A stretch of DNA of 48,585 bases from an archaeon (GTDB lineage: Archaea > Asgardarchaeota > Thorarchaeia > Thorarchaeales > Thorarchaeaceae). The position numbers were made by a program, and so were the translations under genes. Below are positions 25,325-33,827 of this stretch, one piece after another. How positions within the stretch are numbered: the first letter of the stretch is position 1; every line of letters starts with the position of its first letter. The notes under the pieces are model-generated. The model saw only the letters and a program-made list of their open reading frames with translations. It ran no database searches and was not told the origin of the DNA. Location of the stretch: assembly GCA_024275415.1 (NCBI GenBank), contig JAJRZD010000077.1:1-48585 (forward strand), in the 5' to 3' direction.

Positions 25325-25927
25325 ATGGCTGAAATACCTGAGAATCAAGAGATGAGAAATTACAAAGTAGTACAGAAACTGCTGGCTATGAGGCCGGTCT
25401 ACGAGATATACGACGAACAATCCGGTGAGATGGTGGCTATTGCCAAGCAGACGTGGATGAGCTTTCTGAGATCGACAATGCATATCGAAGACCCTCAAGG
25501 GAATCGCTTGTTCACTGCAAAAGGAGGCTTTTTCGATAAGACATTCTGGCTTTTGGATGCGTCTGGAAATAAAGTTGCAAGACTGACGCGGCCATGGATC
25601 GCTCTCAGACAGAATTTCACTATTTACTATCGTGAGGATATTGTGAAGGCACAGGGAGGCTTTTTCGCATGGGGCTTCGAGGCACGCAATAGTCAGGGAA
25701 TCTTTGCATTCAGATTGGACAAGAAGATTCTGGCTATCCGAGATCAGTTCCGAGTGCAGGTCGGAGAGTATATGAATCCTCTCCATGCCGTTGCATCTGC
25801 GCTGGTTGTGGATCGGATATTCTTCAAAGGCAAAGGATGCGGATGCCGAACGCTCCTCTGTATCCTATTACTGATTGGATTTGGGATATTAACGATAATA
25901 TCCATGATATCGTCATTGCTGCCCTAA
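25325..25927 (+). CDS. LURP-one-related protein with C-terminal membrane anchor
   Basis: A 200-residue protein. Residues 10-165 follow the LURP-one/scramblase-like beta-barrel with central helix: YEIYDEQSGEMVAIAKQ, WLLDASGNKVARLTRP, FTIYYREDIV, and the hydrophobic helix NPLHAVASALVVDRIFF. A Cys-rich GKGCGC precedes one membrane segment (about 173-197), so the domain probably faces the cytoplasm. Relatives include phospholipid scramblases and tubby-like proteins, but the function of archaeal members is unknown. The start is ATG 25325. It stands alone after the GDPD gene, 137 bases away, both on the plus strand. Confidence 0.75.
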   Translation: MAEIPENQEMRNYKVVQKLLAMRPVYEIYDEQSGEMVAIAKQTWMSFLRSTMHIEDPQGNRLFTAKGGFFDKTFWLLDASGNKVARLTRPWIALRQNFTIYYREDIVKAQGGFFAWGFEARNSQGIFAFRLDKKILAIRDQFRVQVGEYMNPLHAVASALVVDRIFFKGKGCGCRTLLCILLLIGFGILTIISMISSLLP

Positions 25928-26195
25928 TCCTGATTTGGAGAGGACATCTTTGTTTCTCTCCATTCTCTTGCAGTTTCTATGAACGAAACAAAATGCATAT
26001 CACCAAGTGTGAGTACAGCAATGGTTCACCTGAAATACTTGTACACCAAAAGGATATTTTCCCAGAGTTTGAAGCGTTTTGGTTGTGTAATATTATTGGA
26101 GAGCTAAGCCGAAATAGCTTAATATGCTAGTTCAGGATATTGAGTTCTGTGAGCGTATTTAGTTCTTTGAATGCGAATACGCCTACGGTAGACCA

Positions 26196-26345
26196 ATGCG
26201 GTGTATAAACATGACATGTCCAGAGTATGACTCCGGTGAAAGCAAATGTGGTGTTGATGGATTCAAATTCTATGAGGGTATGAGCAAGCCTTGTGATACC
26301 CCTGGCATCAATAAGGACAAATGTCCGCGTTTTGCCATGAAATGA
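26196..26345 (+). CDS. Small Cys-rich protein of 49 residues
   Basis: A short frame that reads like a real metal-binding protein: MRCINMTCPEYDSGESKCG, then KFYEGMSKPCDTPGINKDKCPRF. It has five Cys at 3, 8, 18, 32 and 43, a Gly/Lys-rich composition and no low-complexity stretch. Two of the Cys lie in C-P pairs. A TGA at 26343 ends it, and a strong hairpin with a nearby T-rich run follows at 26380, which supports a transcription unit. The function is unknown. Confidence 0.5.
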   Translation: MRCINMTCPEYDSGESKCGVDGFKFYEGMSKPCDTPGINKDKCPRFAMK

Positions 26346-26379
26346 TTGAATCCGGAAACCCTTGTATTATAGCTCCGAT

Positions 26380-26401
26380 GGTGCAGCTTCTATGCTGCAC
26401 C
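26380..26401 (+). terminator. Hairpin followed by T-rich stretch
   Basis: GGTGCAGC and GCTGCACC form a perfect eight-base stem with a six-base loop, followed within 15 bases by TTCTTTTT. It lies 35 bases after the small Cys-rich frame and is terminator-like for the plus strand. Confidence 0.5.
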
Positions 26402-26785
26402 TCTGCTGTTCTTTTTGCTCCACATTACTAGATGGGGTAATAACGAAAAAACTCATCATCGAGAGATCCCTTGCTGTTTGCCTAGCCTGATTTTACCCCA
26501 GCATTTCCTGTTATCCAGCCTATTATGTACAACAGGGCAAATCGCCAAATCAAGAGGACGAACGGCACCCGGGAACAATACAGAATGATTGAGAGTGTCC
26601 AGAGTACGATGAACAGCGGGTTGACTGCGGTTCATTATGAATGAGAAAGTCATTCATCCCTCAACTTCGGATCCTATAATTCCCAAACGAGATACCATTG
26701 ATGCCCTTACCGTTTTGAATAGGCGAAGAAATGCATCCCGCTCGGTGGTCTTAAGTACCACCGTCAGGGAACATATGTCGATATA
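26402..26785. other. Intergenic stretch, no gene seen
   Basis: No frame here looks coding; a 65-codon minus-strand frame at 26456-26653 has no protein-like pattern. The promoter of the SGNH hydrolase gene should lie near 26740-26770. Confidence 0.35.
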
Positions 26786-27643
26786 ATGTGGATTCTCATC
26801 ATTGTTCTAGCCTCTATCGCGTTCATCCCAATGATCATCACAGTCTATGCATTCAAGAAGAGTGATATCCTTCCAGAGAGTCGACCGGCTACCTACCTGA
26901 GGTTGGTTTCTTCGCAGGAGATAGTTCACCCAGTGGTTCTTTTTGCAGGCGATAGTCTTACACATGGAAAGGTCGGCGTTGGCTATCTTGAACTTCTGGA
27001 GGAGAAACACAACAGACACAATATGACAATCATCAATGCAGGAATCAATGGCGATTTCGTGTGGAACCTGCTTCAGCGAATTGATGAGATTGTCGAGTGT
27101 GCTCCTGACGCCATCTTCATTCTCATCGGAACAAATGATGCCCTAGCAACTCTTCCTATACGGTTCCTAGGAATCGCACAGAGAAGGAAAGGTCTCCCTC
27201 GCCCACCTGCTTTTGAGTGGTATATTGAATCCTTACGCTCTTTGGTCAAGAACTTGATAGAGCGGACGCCATCAAAGGTCGTACTGATGTCAATCCCCCC
27301 TATTGGTGAAACATTGGACTCGAAGGCAAATGTCGTCGCTATGGAATACAGTCGAGCGATTCGCGATATCGCCATGGAGATGAATGTCGGTTTCATTCCG
27401 GTCAATGAAATGATGAATGCATATCTTGCAGAACACCCATCACATCCTGCATTCCCACTCAAAAACGCAATCAAAGGGATGTCTTTCGCATTGATACGTC
27501 ACTACATTTTTGGGAAGGATTGGGACTCGTTATCTCAAGATTCAGGTCAAGTCCTTCACATAGACCATATTCATCTGAACTCAGCAGGTGCTCGGATCAT
27601 CGCAGAACTAGTTTCATCTTATCTGTCAAAGCACTTTTTCTAG
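26786..27643 (+). CDS. SGNH/GDSL-family hydrolase, membrane anchored
   Basis: A 285-residue protein. Residues 1-22 are one hydrophobic segment with a following basic residue, so it is anchored with the enzyme probably outside. The SGNH blocks are present: block I AGDSLTHG (catalytic Ser, near 56), block II Gly-Asn-type INGDFVWN, block III IGTND, and block V DHIHLNSAG with the catalytic Asp and His. It should hydrolyse esters of lipids or acylated sugars. The start is ATG 26786. Its last 18 bases overlap the end of the convergent exonuclease gene. Confidence 0.88.
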   Translation: MWILIIVLASIAFIPMIITVYAFKKSDILPESRPATYLRLVSSQEIVHPVVLFAGDSLTHGKVGVGYLELLEEKHNRHNMTIINAGINGDFVWNLLQRIDEIVECAPDAIFILIGTNDALATLPIRFLGIAQRRKGLPRPPAFEWYIESLRSLVKNLIERTPSKVVLMSIPPIGETLDSKANVVAMEYSRAIRDIAMEMNVGFIPVNEMMNAYLAEHPSHPAFPLKNAIKGMSFALIRHYIFGKDWDSLSQDSGQVLHIDHIHLNSAGARIIAELVSSYLSKHFF

Positions 27644-28198
27644 GTCTTTTCTTGCCCCCTTGAGAATCTTGCCAAGAATGACCGCTATGTTCCAAGCATC
27701 ATCAACACCGCGATGATGTATACCCTCCAATGGAATTTCAAGAATCTTCAATGCCCCACTCATCCCAATTTCTCGCTTTAGTCCATTGGAAACAGCGAAG
27801 AGAGTTTTAATGTTCAGATGCGTGTCGTTCAGCGGATATGGAATCCCCATCTCCTTGCATTGCCTTATGAACATCTTCCTGTCATAATCGCCATAACTTC
27901 CCCATATTCTCCTACCTGATGTGAACCTATTCTTGAGAATGTCACAAGCATCCGAGAAGCTGATTCCCTTGTCCACATCCTCCTGAGTCAATGTGGTAAG
28001 CTCCGTGCAGAACTTGCTAATGCGAGATCTTGTCGGTCTGACAATAATCGAATGTTTCTCCAATGGTTCAAGATTGTTCACATCAAAGGTGCAGATACCA
28101 ATCTCGATTATCTCGCTTACTTGTCCATCTGGTGTCTTACCATTCCAGCATGTGGATTCGATATCAATGACGTTTATGATATCAAGCAGTCTGACCAT
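27626..28198 (-). CDS. ERI-1/KapD-like 3'-5' exonuclease
   Basis: A 190-residue DEDDh exonuclease. Exo I holds the DIES pair (INVIDIESTCW), Exo II has the Asp in GSYGDYDRKMF, and Exo III is HHRGVDDAWNIA with the catalytic His and Asp. FCTELTTLTQEDVD is typical of the ERI-1 branch, which trims structured RNA 3' ends in eukaryotes; close bacterial members are called KapD. It likely processes RNA or short DNA overhangs. The start is ATG 28198. It converges on and overlaps the SGNH gene by 18 bases. Confidence 0.88.
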   Translation of the reverse strand: MVRLLDIINVIDIESTCWNGKTPDGQVSEIIEIGICTFDVNNLEPLEKHSIIVRPTRSRISKFCTELTTLTQEDVDKGISFSDACDILKNRFTSGRRIWGSYGDYDRKMFIRQCKEMGIPYPLNDTHLNIKTLFAVSNGLKREIGMSGALKILEIPLEGIHHRGVDDAWNIAVILGKILKGARKDLEKVL

Positions 28199-28372
28199 AA
28201 TGTTTCATTCCTAGATTATCAACCTTGATTCTTGAACGATTTTAAACATTGGTCAGTCATGACAGGAAATGCCTTTCTTTCTGTTCAAGATCATCACATT
28301 CTTCAACAGCAAAACAAGATGAAAAAAGAGGTGCACTGGAGCAAACGACTGCTCCAGTACTGATTGGTGTTA

Positions 28373-29329
28373 TTATATCCCACATTTCTTCTTCAGCAGT
28401 TCCCATTCGTGGTTGATGTCCACTTGGATCTGCTTTCTGAACTCCTCCCACTCTGGCTTGAACAGATGCTTGAACTGCCCTTGAGTCTTCCAGTATTCCT
28501 CCATTGGGGTTAGTTCTTTCAGGCGCTTGCTTGGACCTGACATGATATACTTCTCTCCATCAATCACCTCGTAGAGCGGATGGATGCCAGTTTGAACTGC
28601 TAGTCTTGAAAGCTCGATGCTTCGACCTGTTTCAGAGCGCCAACCTCGGGGACACGGCGAGTACGCATGTATGAATGCCGGACCCTCAACCTCAAGGGCC
28701 TTGCGGAACTTGGTGATGAAGTCTCTCTGGTATCCTGGTGACACTGTTGCGACATAGGGAATCTTATGGGCAGCCACTATCTCAGTCAGAGGCTTCTTCT
28801 TCTGTCTCTTGCCCGGCTCGACCTTCCCTGCCCACGATGTCGTGGTTTCTTGACCCGGCAATGTCCCTCCAGATCTCTGGATCCCAGTGTTCTGGTATGC
28901 GCCATTGTCATAGACCATGTACACTATATCATGGCCACGTTCAAGCATACCACTAAGGGAGCCGAAACCAATATCGAAGGTTCCACCATCACCGCCAATG
29001 GCGATGACATCCACATGTTCGTGGGCGTAGTTACCCTTTGCATACATGGCTTTGGTCGCCTCGATGACTCCAGAAGCCACCGCAGAAGCGTTCTCGAATG
29101 CTACATGGATCCAAGGTATCTCCCATGCGGTGTAGGGATAGATTGTTGTCGCTACCTCAAGGCATCCCGTCGCCTCACATACGATGGTAGGGCCACGAAG
29201 TGCCATGCCCATGAGCTTGACAACAGTAGGAGCTGCACATCCGGCACACATGCGGTGTCCGGCCGATAGCACTTGGTCACGCTTGAGCATTTCCTTGATA
29301 GCCACAGCTGGCTTGTCATATTCCACCAT
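28373..29329 (-). CDS. porB: Pyruvate:ferredoxin oxidoreductase, beta subunit
   Basis: A 318-residue TPP-binding subunit. HRMCAGCAAPTV gives the first Cys pair of its 4Fe-4S cluster, VCEATGCLEV the next, and a later Cys sits in SPCPRGW. The TPP/Mg site is GGDGGTFDIGFGSLSGMLERG with YDNGAYQNTG. It decarboxylates pyruvate with PorA and passes electrons to PorD. The start ATG overlaps the porA stop by one base (TAATG), so the two are coupled. It is the last gene of porGDAB. Confidence 0.93.
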   Translation of the reverse strand: MVEYDKPAVAIKEMLKRDQVLSAGHRMCAGCAAPTVVKLMGMALRGPTIVCEATGCLEVATTIYPYTAWEIPWIHVAFENASAVASGVIEATKAMYAKGNYAHEHVDVIAIGGDGGTFDIGFGSLSGMLERGHDIVYMVYDNGAYQNTGIQRSGGTLPGQETTTSWAGKVEPGKRQKKKPLTEIVAAHKIPYVATVSPGYQRDFITKFRKALEVEGPAFIHAYSPCPRGWRSETGRSIELSRLAVQTGIHPLYEVIDGEKYIMSGPSKRLKELTPMEEYWKTQGQFKHLFKPEWEEFRKQIQVDINHEWELLKKKCGI

Positions 29330-30534
29330 TATTTTCGCACCCCCAGTGTTTCAAAGAAGGGAGCTTTCCCTTTCTTCAAGTACTCCTTGGTCTTCTCATA
29401 CCCCTCGACAATGGTCGTGGGTGGGACATCTCTTCCTCCAAGTCCTATCACGAAGTCAGTCACCATGGGACGCTTCTCCAAGTCATAAAGTGCCGTCCTG
29501 ACTTCCATAGCTAGAGGGTTGGCGGGCGCGCCGAATGAGAGACACTTCTCAAAGACGACTACGGCTTTTGCATGCTTCACGGCTTCTGCAATTTCTTTTG
29601 CGGGGAACGGCCTGAACATGCGGAGCCTCAGGACACCGACCTTCTCCCCCTGTTCGCGCAATGCATCGACAACAGCCTTTGCTGTGCCTCCAGGACTGCT
29701 ATGGGTGAACAAGATGATGTCTGCATCCTCTGTCTTGTACGTTTCAAACATGCCGTACTTGCGCCCGGTCATCTTCTCGAACTCGGCTTCTACTTTCTTG
29801 AAGACATCTGGAACGGCATTTATCGCATCAATTTGCTGTTGTTTGAACTCGAAGTAATAGTCTGTCAAGGCAAGAGGGCCCATGGTTATAGGCTTGGTAG
29901 GATCTAGTGCAATGAATGGCACTCTCTTGCCAAGGAACTTGTGTACCGCTTCAGTAGGTAGCATCTCTACACGTTCGACATTGTGGCTCAAAATGAACCC
30001 ATCAATAGCAACTATGATTGGAAGGAGTACGTCGTGGTCTTCCGCAATCTTGAATGCCATGATAGTCGTATCGTATGCTTCCTGACCGCTCTGGCAATAG
30101 ATTTGGATGAATCCACTGTCGCGGGCACCATAAGTATCGCTCCAATCGTTGTGGATGTTGATGGGTGCTGATAGGGCACGGTTTGCGACAGTAAAGACAA
30201 TTGGCATTCTCATGCCTGAAGCGCAGTATAACACTTCCCACATAAGAGCCAAACCAGCAGATGCAGATGCAGTTGCTACACGGGCTCCCACAGCCGATGC
30301 GCCAACACATGCAGACATTGCGCTGTGCTCTGATTCAACAGGAATGACCTTGGCATCAACTTCCCCATTTGCAGCGAATTTCTGATAATCCTCCACAATG
30401 ATGGTCTGTGGCGTGATTGGGTATGCTGCCAACACATCAAGATCGCATTGTTTGAGGGCATGAGCGATTGCTGCATCGCCGGTAAGGCCTTCCACAACAA
30501 TCTGATCTTCTGGGACTCGTTCAACACTAGTCAT
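29329..30534 (-). CDS. porA: Pyruvate:ferredoxin oxidoreductase, alpha subunit
   Basis: A 401-residue subunit with the pyrimidine-binding domain of TPP: LAAYPITPQTIIVE, VESEHSAMSACVGASAVGAR and ATASASAGLALMWE, then the domain II stretch (SPGGTAKAVVDALREQGEKVGVLRLRMFRPFP). These are standard for PorA of four-subunit enzymes. The enzyme makes acetyl-CoA, CO2 and reduced ferredoxin from pyruvate and CoA. The specificity for pyruvate over other 2-oxoacids is inferred from overall similarity. It starts at ATG 30534, two bases after porD. Confidence 0.93.
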   Translation of the reverse strand: MTSVERVPEDQIVVEGLTGDAAIAHALKQCDLDVLAAYPITPQTIIVEDYQKFAANGEVDAKVIPVESEHSAMSACVGASAVGARVATASASAGLALMWEVLYCASGMRMPIVFTVANRALSAPINIHNDWSDTYGARDSGFIQIYCQSGQEAYDTTIMAFKIAEDHDVLLPIIVAIDGFILSHNVERVEMLPTEAVHKFLGKRVPFIALDPTKPITMGPLALTDYYFEFKQQQIDAINAVPDVFKKVEAEFEKMTGRKYGMFETYKTEDADIILFTHSSPGGTAKAVVDALREQGEKVGVLRLRMFRPFPAKEIAEAVKHAKAVVVFEKCLSFGAPANPLAMEVRTALYDLEKRPMVTDFVIGLGGRDVPPTTIVEGYEKTKEYLKKGKAPFFETLGVRK

Positions 30535-30536
30535 CC

Positions 30537-30833
30537 TTATTCGTCCTCCATGTGAATGCTATTTGTTGGACATTCGTTTGCACAGATACCACATCCCTTG
30601 CAGTAATCGTAGTCGTATTCGTAGGAGTATTTTCCATCCTTCTCTATCAGTTTCACCGAGTTGTCAGGGCAATAGATCCAGCAAAGACCACAAGTACCGT
30701 TCTTGATCCAGAGGCAGGTTTCGTCCTTGTGTATTGGCTTCTTAGCTCGCCAACCGCCAGTCAAGTATCCTTTAGAATTGCCTGGCTCCACAATGTTGCC
30801 TGCAATAGGAATCTCATCGTACTTCTTGCTCAT
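30537..30833 (-). CDS. porD: Pyruvate:ferredoxin oxidoreductase, delta (ferredoxin-like) subunit
   Basis: A 98-residue iron-sulfur protein with two 4Fe-4S sites. The first has the spacing C-x7-C-x2-C-x3-C-P (CLWIKNGTCGLCWIYCP), longer than usual at the first gap as in other PorD proteins. The second is CKGCGICANECP. It carries electrons from the PorB cluster to external ferredoxin. The start overlaps the porG stop by four bases. Confidence 0.93.
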   Translation of the reverse strand: MSKKYDEIPIAGNIVEPGNSKGYLTGGWRAKKPIHKDETCLWIKNGTCGLCWIYCPDNSVKLIEKDGKYSYEYDYDYCKGCGICANECPTNSIHMEDE

Positions 30834-31405
30834 CCGACCTTTGCCTCCTTCATTGCCCGTTCCATCGCGGTCTTGTTCAGTTCTCCGACCTTGCCAGGAT
30901 AGCGCCCAAGCACTTCGTTGATCACAGTTTCAGCGTTCACGATTCCTGTGAACTTCACGGCGGCAGCCATTGTAGGCATGTTGTAGAATGGTCTACCCAT
31001 GACCTCCATGGCGATTGTGCTTGCGTCCACAGTGACTACCTTCCCAGTATCAAAACCAAACTTCTTTCTGATATCAGTGGGCTCGTTGACGGTGTTCACA
31101 ACAAGAGTGCCTTCGGGCTTGAGACCCTCGGCAGGGTTCACGACGTCCAGGAGCGTCGGATCGATACAAACGACAACATCTGGCGCATATACCTGAGCAT
31201 AGACCTGGATGGGCTTCTTACTAATTCTTAGGAACGCGCGTACTGGCGCCCCTGTTCGCTCCGGCCCGAATTCGGGGAATGCTTGGATATAGTTACCCTC
31301 AGCGAGAGCAGCCTTTCCTAGCATCTGGTTGGATGTGACGACACCTTGTCCGCCTCTTCCATGCCACCGGAACTCCGTAATGCCTTTACTAAAGTCCAGC
31401 GTCAT
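30830..31405 (-). CDS. porG: Pyruvate:ferredoxin oxidoreductase, gamma subunit
   Basis: A 191-residue subunit that begins the operon. It has the gamma-domain pattern FRWHGRGGQGVVTSNQMLGKAA, then AFPEFGPERTGAPVRAFLRIS, which contacts CoA and the alpha subunit. ATG 31405 is chosen over GTG 31417 because GGTGAG lies seven bases upstream. The order porG-porD-porA-porB is the normal archaeal one. The beta-helix gene upstream ends 80 bases away on the same strand. Confidence 0.92.
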   Translation of the reverse strand: MTLDFSKGITEFRWHGRGGQGVVTSNQMLGKAALAEGNYIQAFPEFGPERTGAPVRAFLRISKKPIQVYAQVYAPDVVVCIDPTLLDVVNPAEGLKPEGTLVVNTVNEPTDIRKKFGFDTGKVVTVDASTIAMEVMGRPFYNMPTMAAAVKFTGIVNAETVINEVLGRYPGKVGELNKTAMERAMKEAKVG

Positions 31406-31484
31406 ATCATATCTCACCTATAGGGAGAAGCTTCTGGTAATCGCGCCTTGGGGCTACTTATGAATTTGCTGGCATGGACACGTT

Positions 31485-32681
31485 CTATAGGAACCGCTTG
31501 ATGAACACAAGCACCCCTAAAACGCCGATGATGCTTACGAGCGAGGCATAAAGCACATATTCTGTACCTTCACCTTCAAACAGGTTGACGAGGACTAGAA
31601 CCTGTACCTCATCAGACGCTCTATTCCCTGCGGCATCAAAGAATACGGCAGTGTAATTATGTACTCCGAAGCTCATTTCTCTCATCTTTATCTGTAATGT
31701 ATGCTCGTACCAGTCACCGTACGACACAAACTGACCGTCTATCCACACTTGATAGAATGATAGATACTCGTCTGTCACGTTCCAATGGATGTTTCTTAAT
31801 GGATCATCAGCCTCCATATGGATATCATCGATGCCTGACACGGTCGGAGCAGAAATGTCTTGGAGGGGCATAGGATTAACAACAATAGATTCTAAGCCAA
31901 CATCGTAGTCACCGACCCCAGAATAGTCGCTCCACTGCACCGAATCCCACTTGTTTGCAAACCCATAGTCAATGACATTAAGCTCACTTGTTATGACTCC
32001 ATTCTCAAGAGGGCCGTTCCATCCAATGGTACAATCTGAAATCGTGTTATTCGTAGTGTCATAGTAAAACCAGATACCTGAATGGCGATTGGAGTACATC
32101 GTCGAGTGCACTATATCGTTGGCTGTACCATTTGAAACAAAAATGCCATCATTATTATGGTGCAATCCAACCTGATTGATTTCTACTCCCGTAATGTTCC
32201 TTCCAAATATCCCAACTTTGCCTCCTCTAATTTCACTCTCCAAAACCCACACATCTCTAGCGTCTGACACAGATATTCCGTTCGAACCTGTAGTTATGGT
32301 ACAGTTTGATATTGTTCCATTAGATGTTGAAGAAAGGATTATTCCATGGCTTCCAGATGATATCCACGAATCGCGTATCACAAAATGAGCCTTTGTTCCC
32401 TGGATCGAAATCGCAGTATCGCTACTCGTTATATTCACATTTGACAGGGTGTAAGGGTCTTCTGGAGTCCCCGACCCTGTGAATCCGTGGTCAACGAACC
32501 CAGAGTCGTTCGTGATAGTGATTGCTCCGTGGTCGATATAGTCCGTCGCAAGCCTGCCCTGTATATTAGGGCGTTCTACAGGTACCCCGACTGACGAACC
32601 GAGGAAAATGAAATTCACTAAGAGTACCAGCATCAGACATGTTGAGGCGAGGTGATAATTTCGAATCTCTATTCCCTCCAC
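31485..32681 (-). CDS. Secreted right-handed beta-helix (NosD-like) protein with C-terminal anchor
   Basis: A 398-residue surface protein. A signal peptide covers about 10-33 (hydrophobic run after basic residues). Residues 60-225 are parallel beta-helix coils of the NosD/PbH1 type, each with an N-G-I or S-G-I turn (SHGIILSSTSNGTISNCTI). An Ig-like beta-sandwich follows (about 285-370, ending VHNYTAVFFDAAGNRASDEV), then one membrane segment at the very end with basic residues (KRFL), fixing it in the membrane with the helix outside. Many N-x-S/T sites are present. It may bind or cut polysaccharides. GTG 32681 is the only good start; the gene follows the next one by 16 bases. Confidence 0.85.
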   Translation of the reverse strand: MEGIEIRNYHLASTCLMLVLLVNFIFLGSSVGVPVERPNIQGRLATDYIDHGAITITNDSGFVDHGFTGSGTPEDPYTLSNVNITSSDTAISIQGTKAHFVIRDSWISSGSHGIILSSTSNGTISNCTITTGSNGISVSDARDVWVLESEIRGGKVGIFGRNITGVEINQVGLHHNNDGIFVSNGTANDIVHSTMYSNRHSGIWFYYDTTNNTISDCTIGWNGPLENGVITSELNVIDYGFANKWDSVQWSDYSGVGDYDVGLESIVVNPMPLQDISAPTVSGIDDIHMEADDPLRNIHWNVTDEYLSFYQVWIDGQFVSYGDWYEHTLQIKMREMSFGVHNYTAVFFDAAGNRASDEVQVLVLVNLFEGEGTEYVLYASLVSIIGVLGVLVFIKRFL

Positions 32682-32696
32682 ACTCGCCTTGTATCT

Positions 32697-33320
32697 CTAC
32701 GCTTTTCTATCTTCTTCTTTCAGCAGCTCGCTTGTCATGCTGTTTTCATTCAAAAACAAATCTCGATACGCTGGATTCTTTATGTGTATCACCACCTCGT
32801 CCTTGACATCATCGACAGACAGGAAACGAACACTCCGTTCCAGAGGCCTTGGGAAGAATCCATATGCTATATCGATGATAATTGCCAAGACCAATAGGAG
32901 AGCTGGAATTAGGGAGTCTAAGATTGGTCTAGAGTACTCGATGGCAACGATGAGTCCTAGAAGAAAATAGAGTAGCGGGTAGAACAGAAACATGAATCCA
33001 GCAATTGACATTACTTTCTTGCCCGTCGTACTGATTGATCCGCTTCCATGAATTAGACATGCAGGAACCCAAAAAGTTGTGACACCTCTAGCCTGAGCAA
33101 GTGCGATATCCACCTTGTCCTCTCCTCTTGCCCACCCACTTAGGAGTCCTTTCCTTTCGTCCCATCGGTTATCAGGGCCCGTAAACACAGATAATGCAAC
33201 TAGATCCTCTGCTTCTTCCATACACACCGGACAGAATTCAGGGAACCGGATATCCGTTATTTTTGCCTTTACCAATGTCTGCTTTGAATTATCCAGCGAT
33301 TCCTTCTTTGCTGTCCCCAT
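32697..33320 (-). CDS. Membrane protein with N-terminal zinc-type Cys motif
   Basis: A 207-residue protein that I do not recognise. Near residue 30 is FCPVCMEEAEDL, a C-P-x-C knuckle, with another Cys at ACLIHGSG near 90. Two membrane segments lie at about 105-128 and 135-158, followed by a short soluble end. It could be a small membrane-bound metal protein. TTG 33323 is in frame just before ATG 33320. It sits between the Alba-like gene and the beta-helix gene on the same strand, likely one operon. Confidence 0.6.
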   Translation of the reverse strand: MGTAKKESLDNSKQTLVKAKITDIRFPEFCPVCMEEAEDLVALSVFTGPDNRWDERKGLLSGWARGEDKVDIALAQARGVTTFWVPACLIHGSGSISTTGKKVMSIAGFMFLFYPLLYFLLGLIVAIEYSRPILDSLIPALLLVLAIIIDIAYGFFPRPLERSVRFLSVDDVKDEVVIHIKNPAYRDLFLNENSMTSELLKEEDRKA

Positions 33321-33344
33321 CAAGATTTCATCCTGCTCATCATG

Positions 33345-33719
33345 TCACTCAGGGGGGAGGATTACAATCTGGACACTGGTCAAAGGCTGGCCATCCATAC
33401 TCTCGGATGCCTCGAACGTATCGAATGCCATCTGATACACGAATCGCTCCTCGAGTTTCTTTATTTCGTGTGCTATCCTAACACCTAGTCCAACACCTTT
33501 GAACCCATACCCCCTGACTGCAACTGTCTTTTTGTCGGCCCTAACAAGGTCACTTACAGTACGTGCTATCTTCGGAACATTGATTCTTCCAGCGTTGTGA
33601 GAAACTTCAATCAAGACATAATCGCCTGTGTCGAATACACCTACGTCGTCCTCCAGGGTTATGATGACTAGAGAGTCACTTAGTCTCAATTGTTCGGGGA
33701 TTCTATCATGGAGGTTCAT
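33345..33719 (-). CDS. Alba-like domain protein
   Basis: About 124 residues. The stretch from INVPKIARTVSDLV through KKTVAVRGYGFKGVGLGVRIAHEI and on to SVQIVILPP follows the Alba pattern: helix, strand with a Gly/Arg turn, long helix, hairpin, final strand. Alba proteins bind RNA and DNA in archaea. Conserved Lys/Arg in the loop are fewer than in chromatin Alba, so another role is possible. The frame is open from a GTG at 33791, four bases from the divergent gene; ATG 33719, with GGTGAT some bases upstream, fits the domain better. Confidence 0.5.
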   Translation of the reverse strand: MNLHDRIPEQLRLSDSLVIITLEDDVGVFDTGDYVLIEVSHNAGRINVPKIARTVSDLVRADKKTVAVRGYGFKGVGLGVRIAHEIKKLEERFVYQMAFDTFEASESMDGQPLTSVQIVILPPE

Positions 33720-33827
33720 ATCTGGTTGATAACTCTCATCACCTAAAAACTTCGTTGTCCGAGAAACATAACTCAAATCTCTTATATCCACTTAATGGAT
33801 TCTTTGAGTAGGAGACGTTGTTCAAGA

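Noticed and set aside
26456..26653. A 65-codon minus-strand frame
   Set aside because: No ribosome site and no recognisable pattern; it lies in the upstream region of the SGNH gene.
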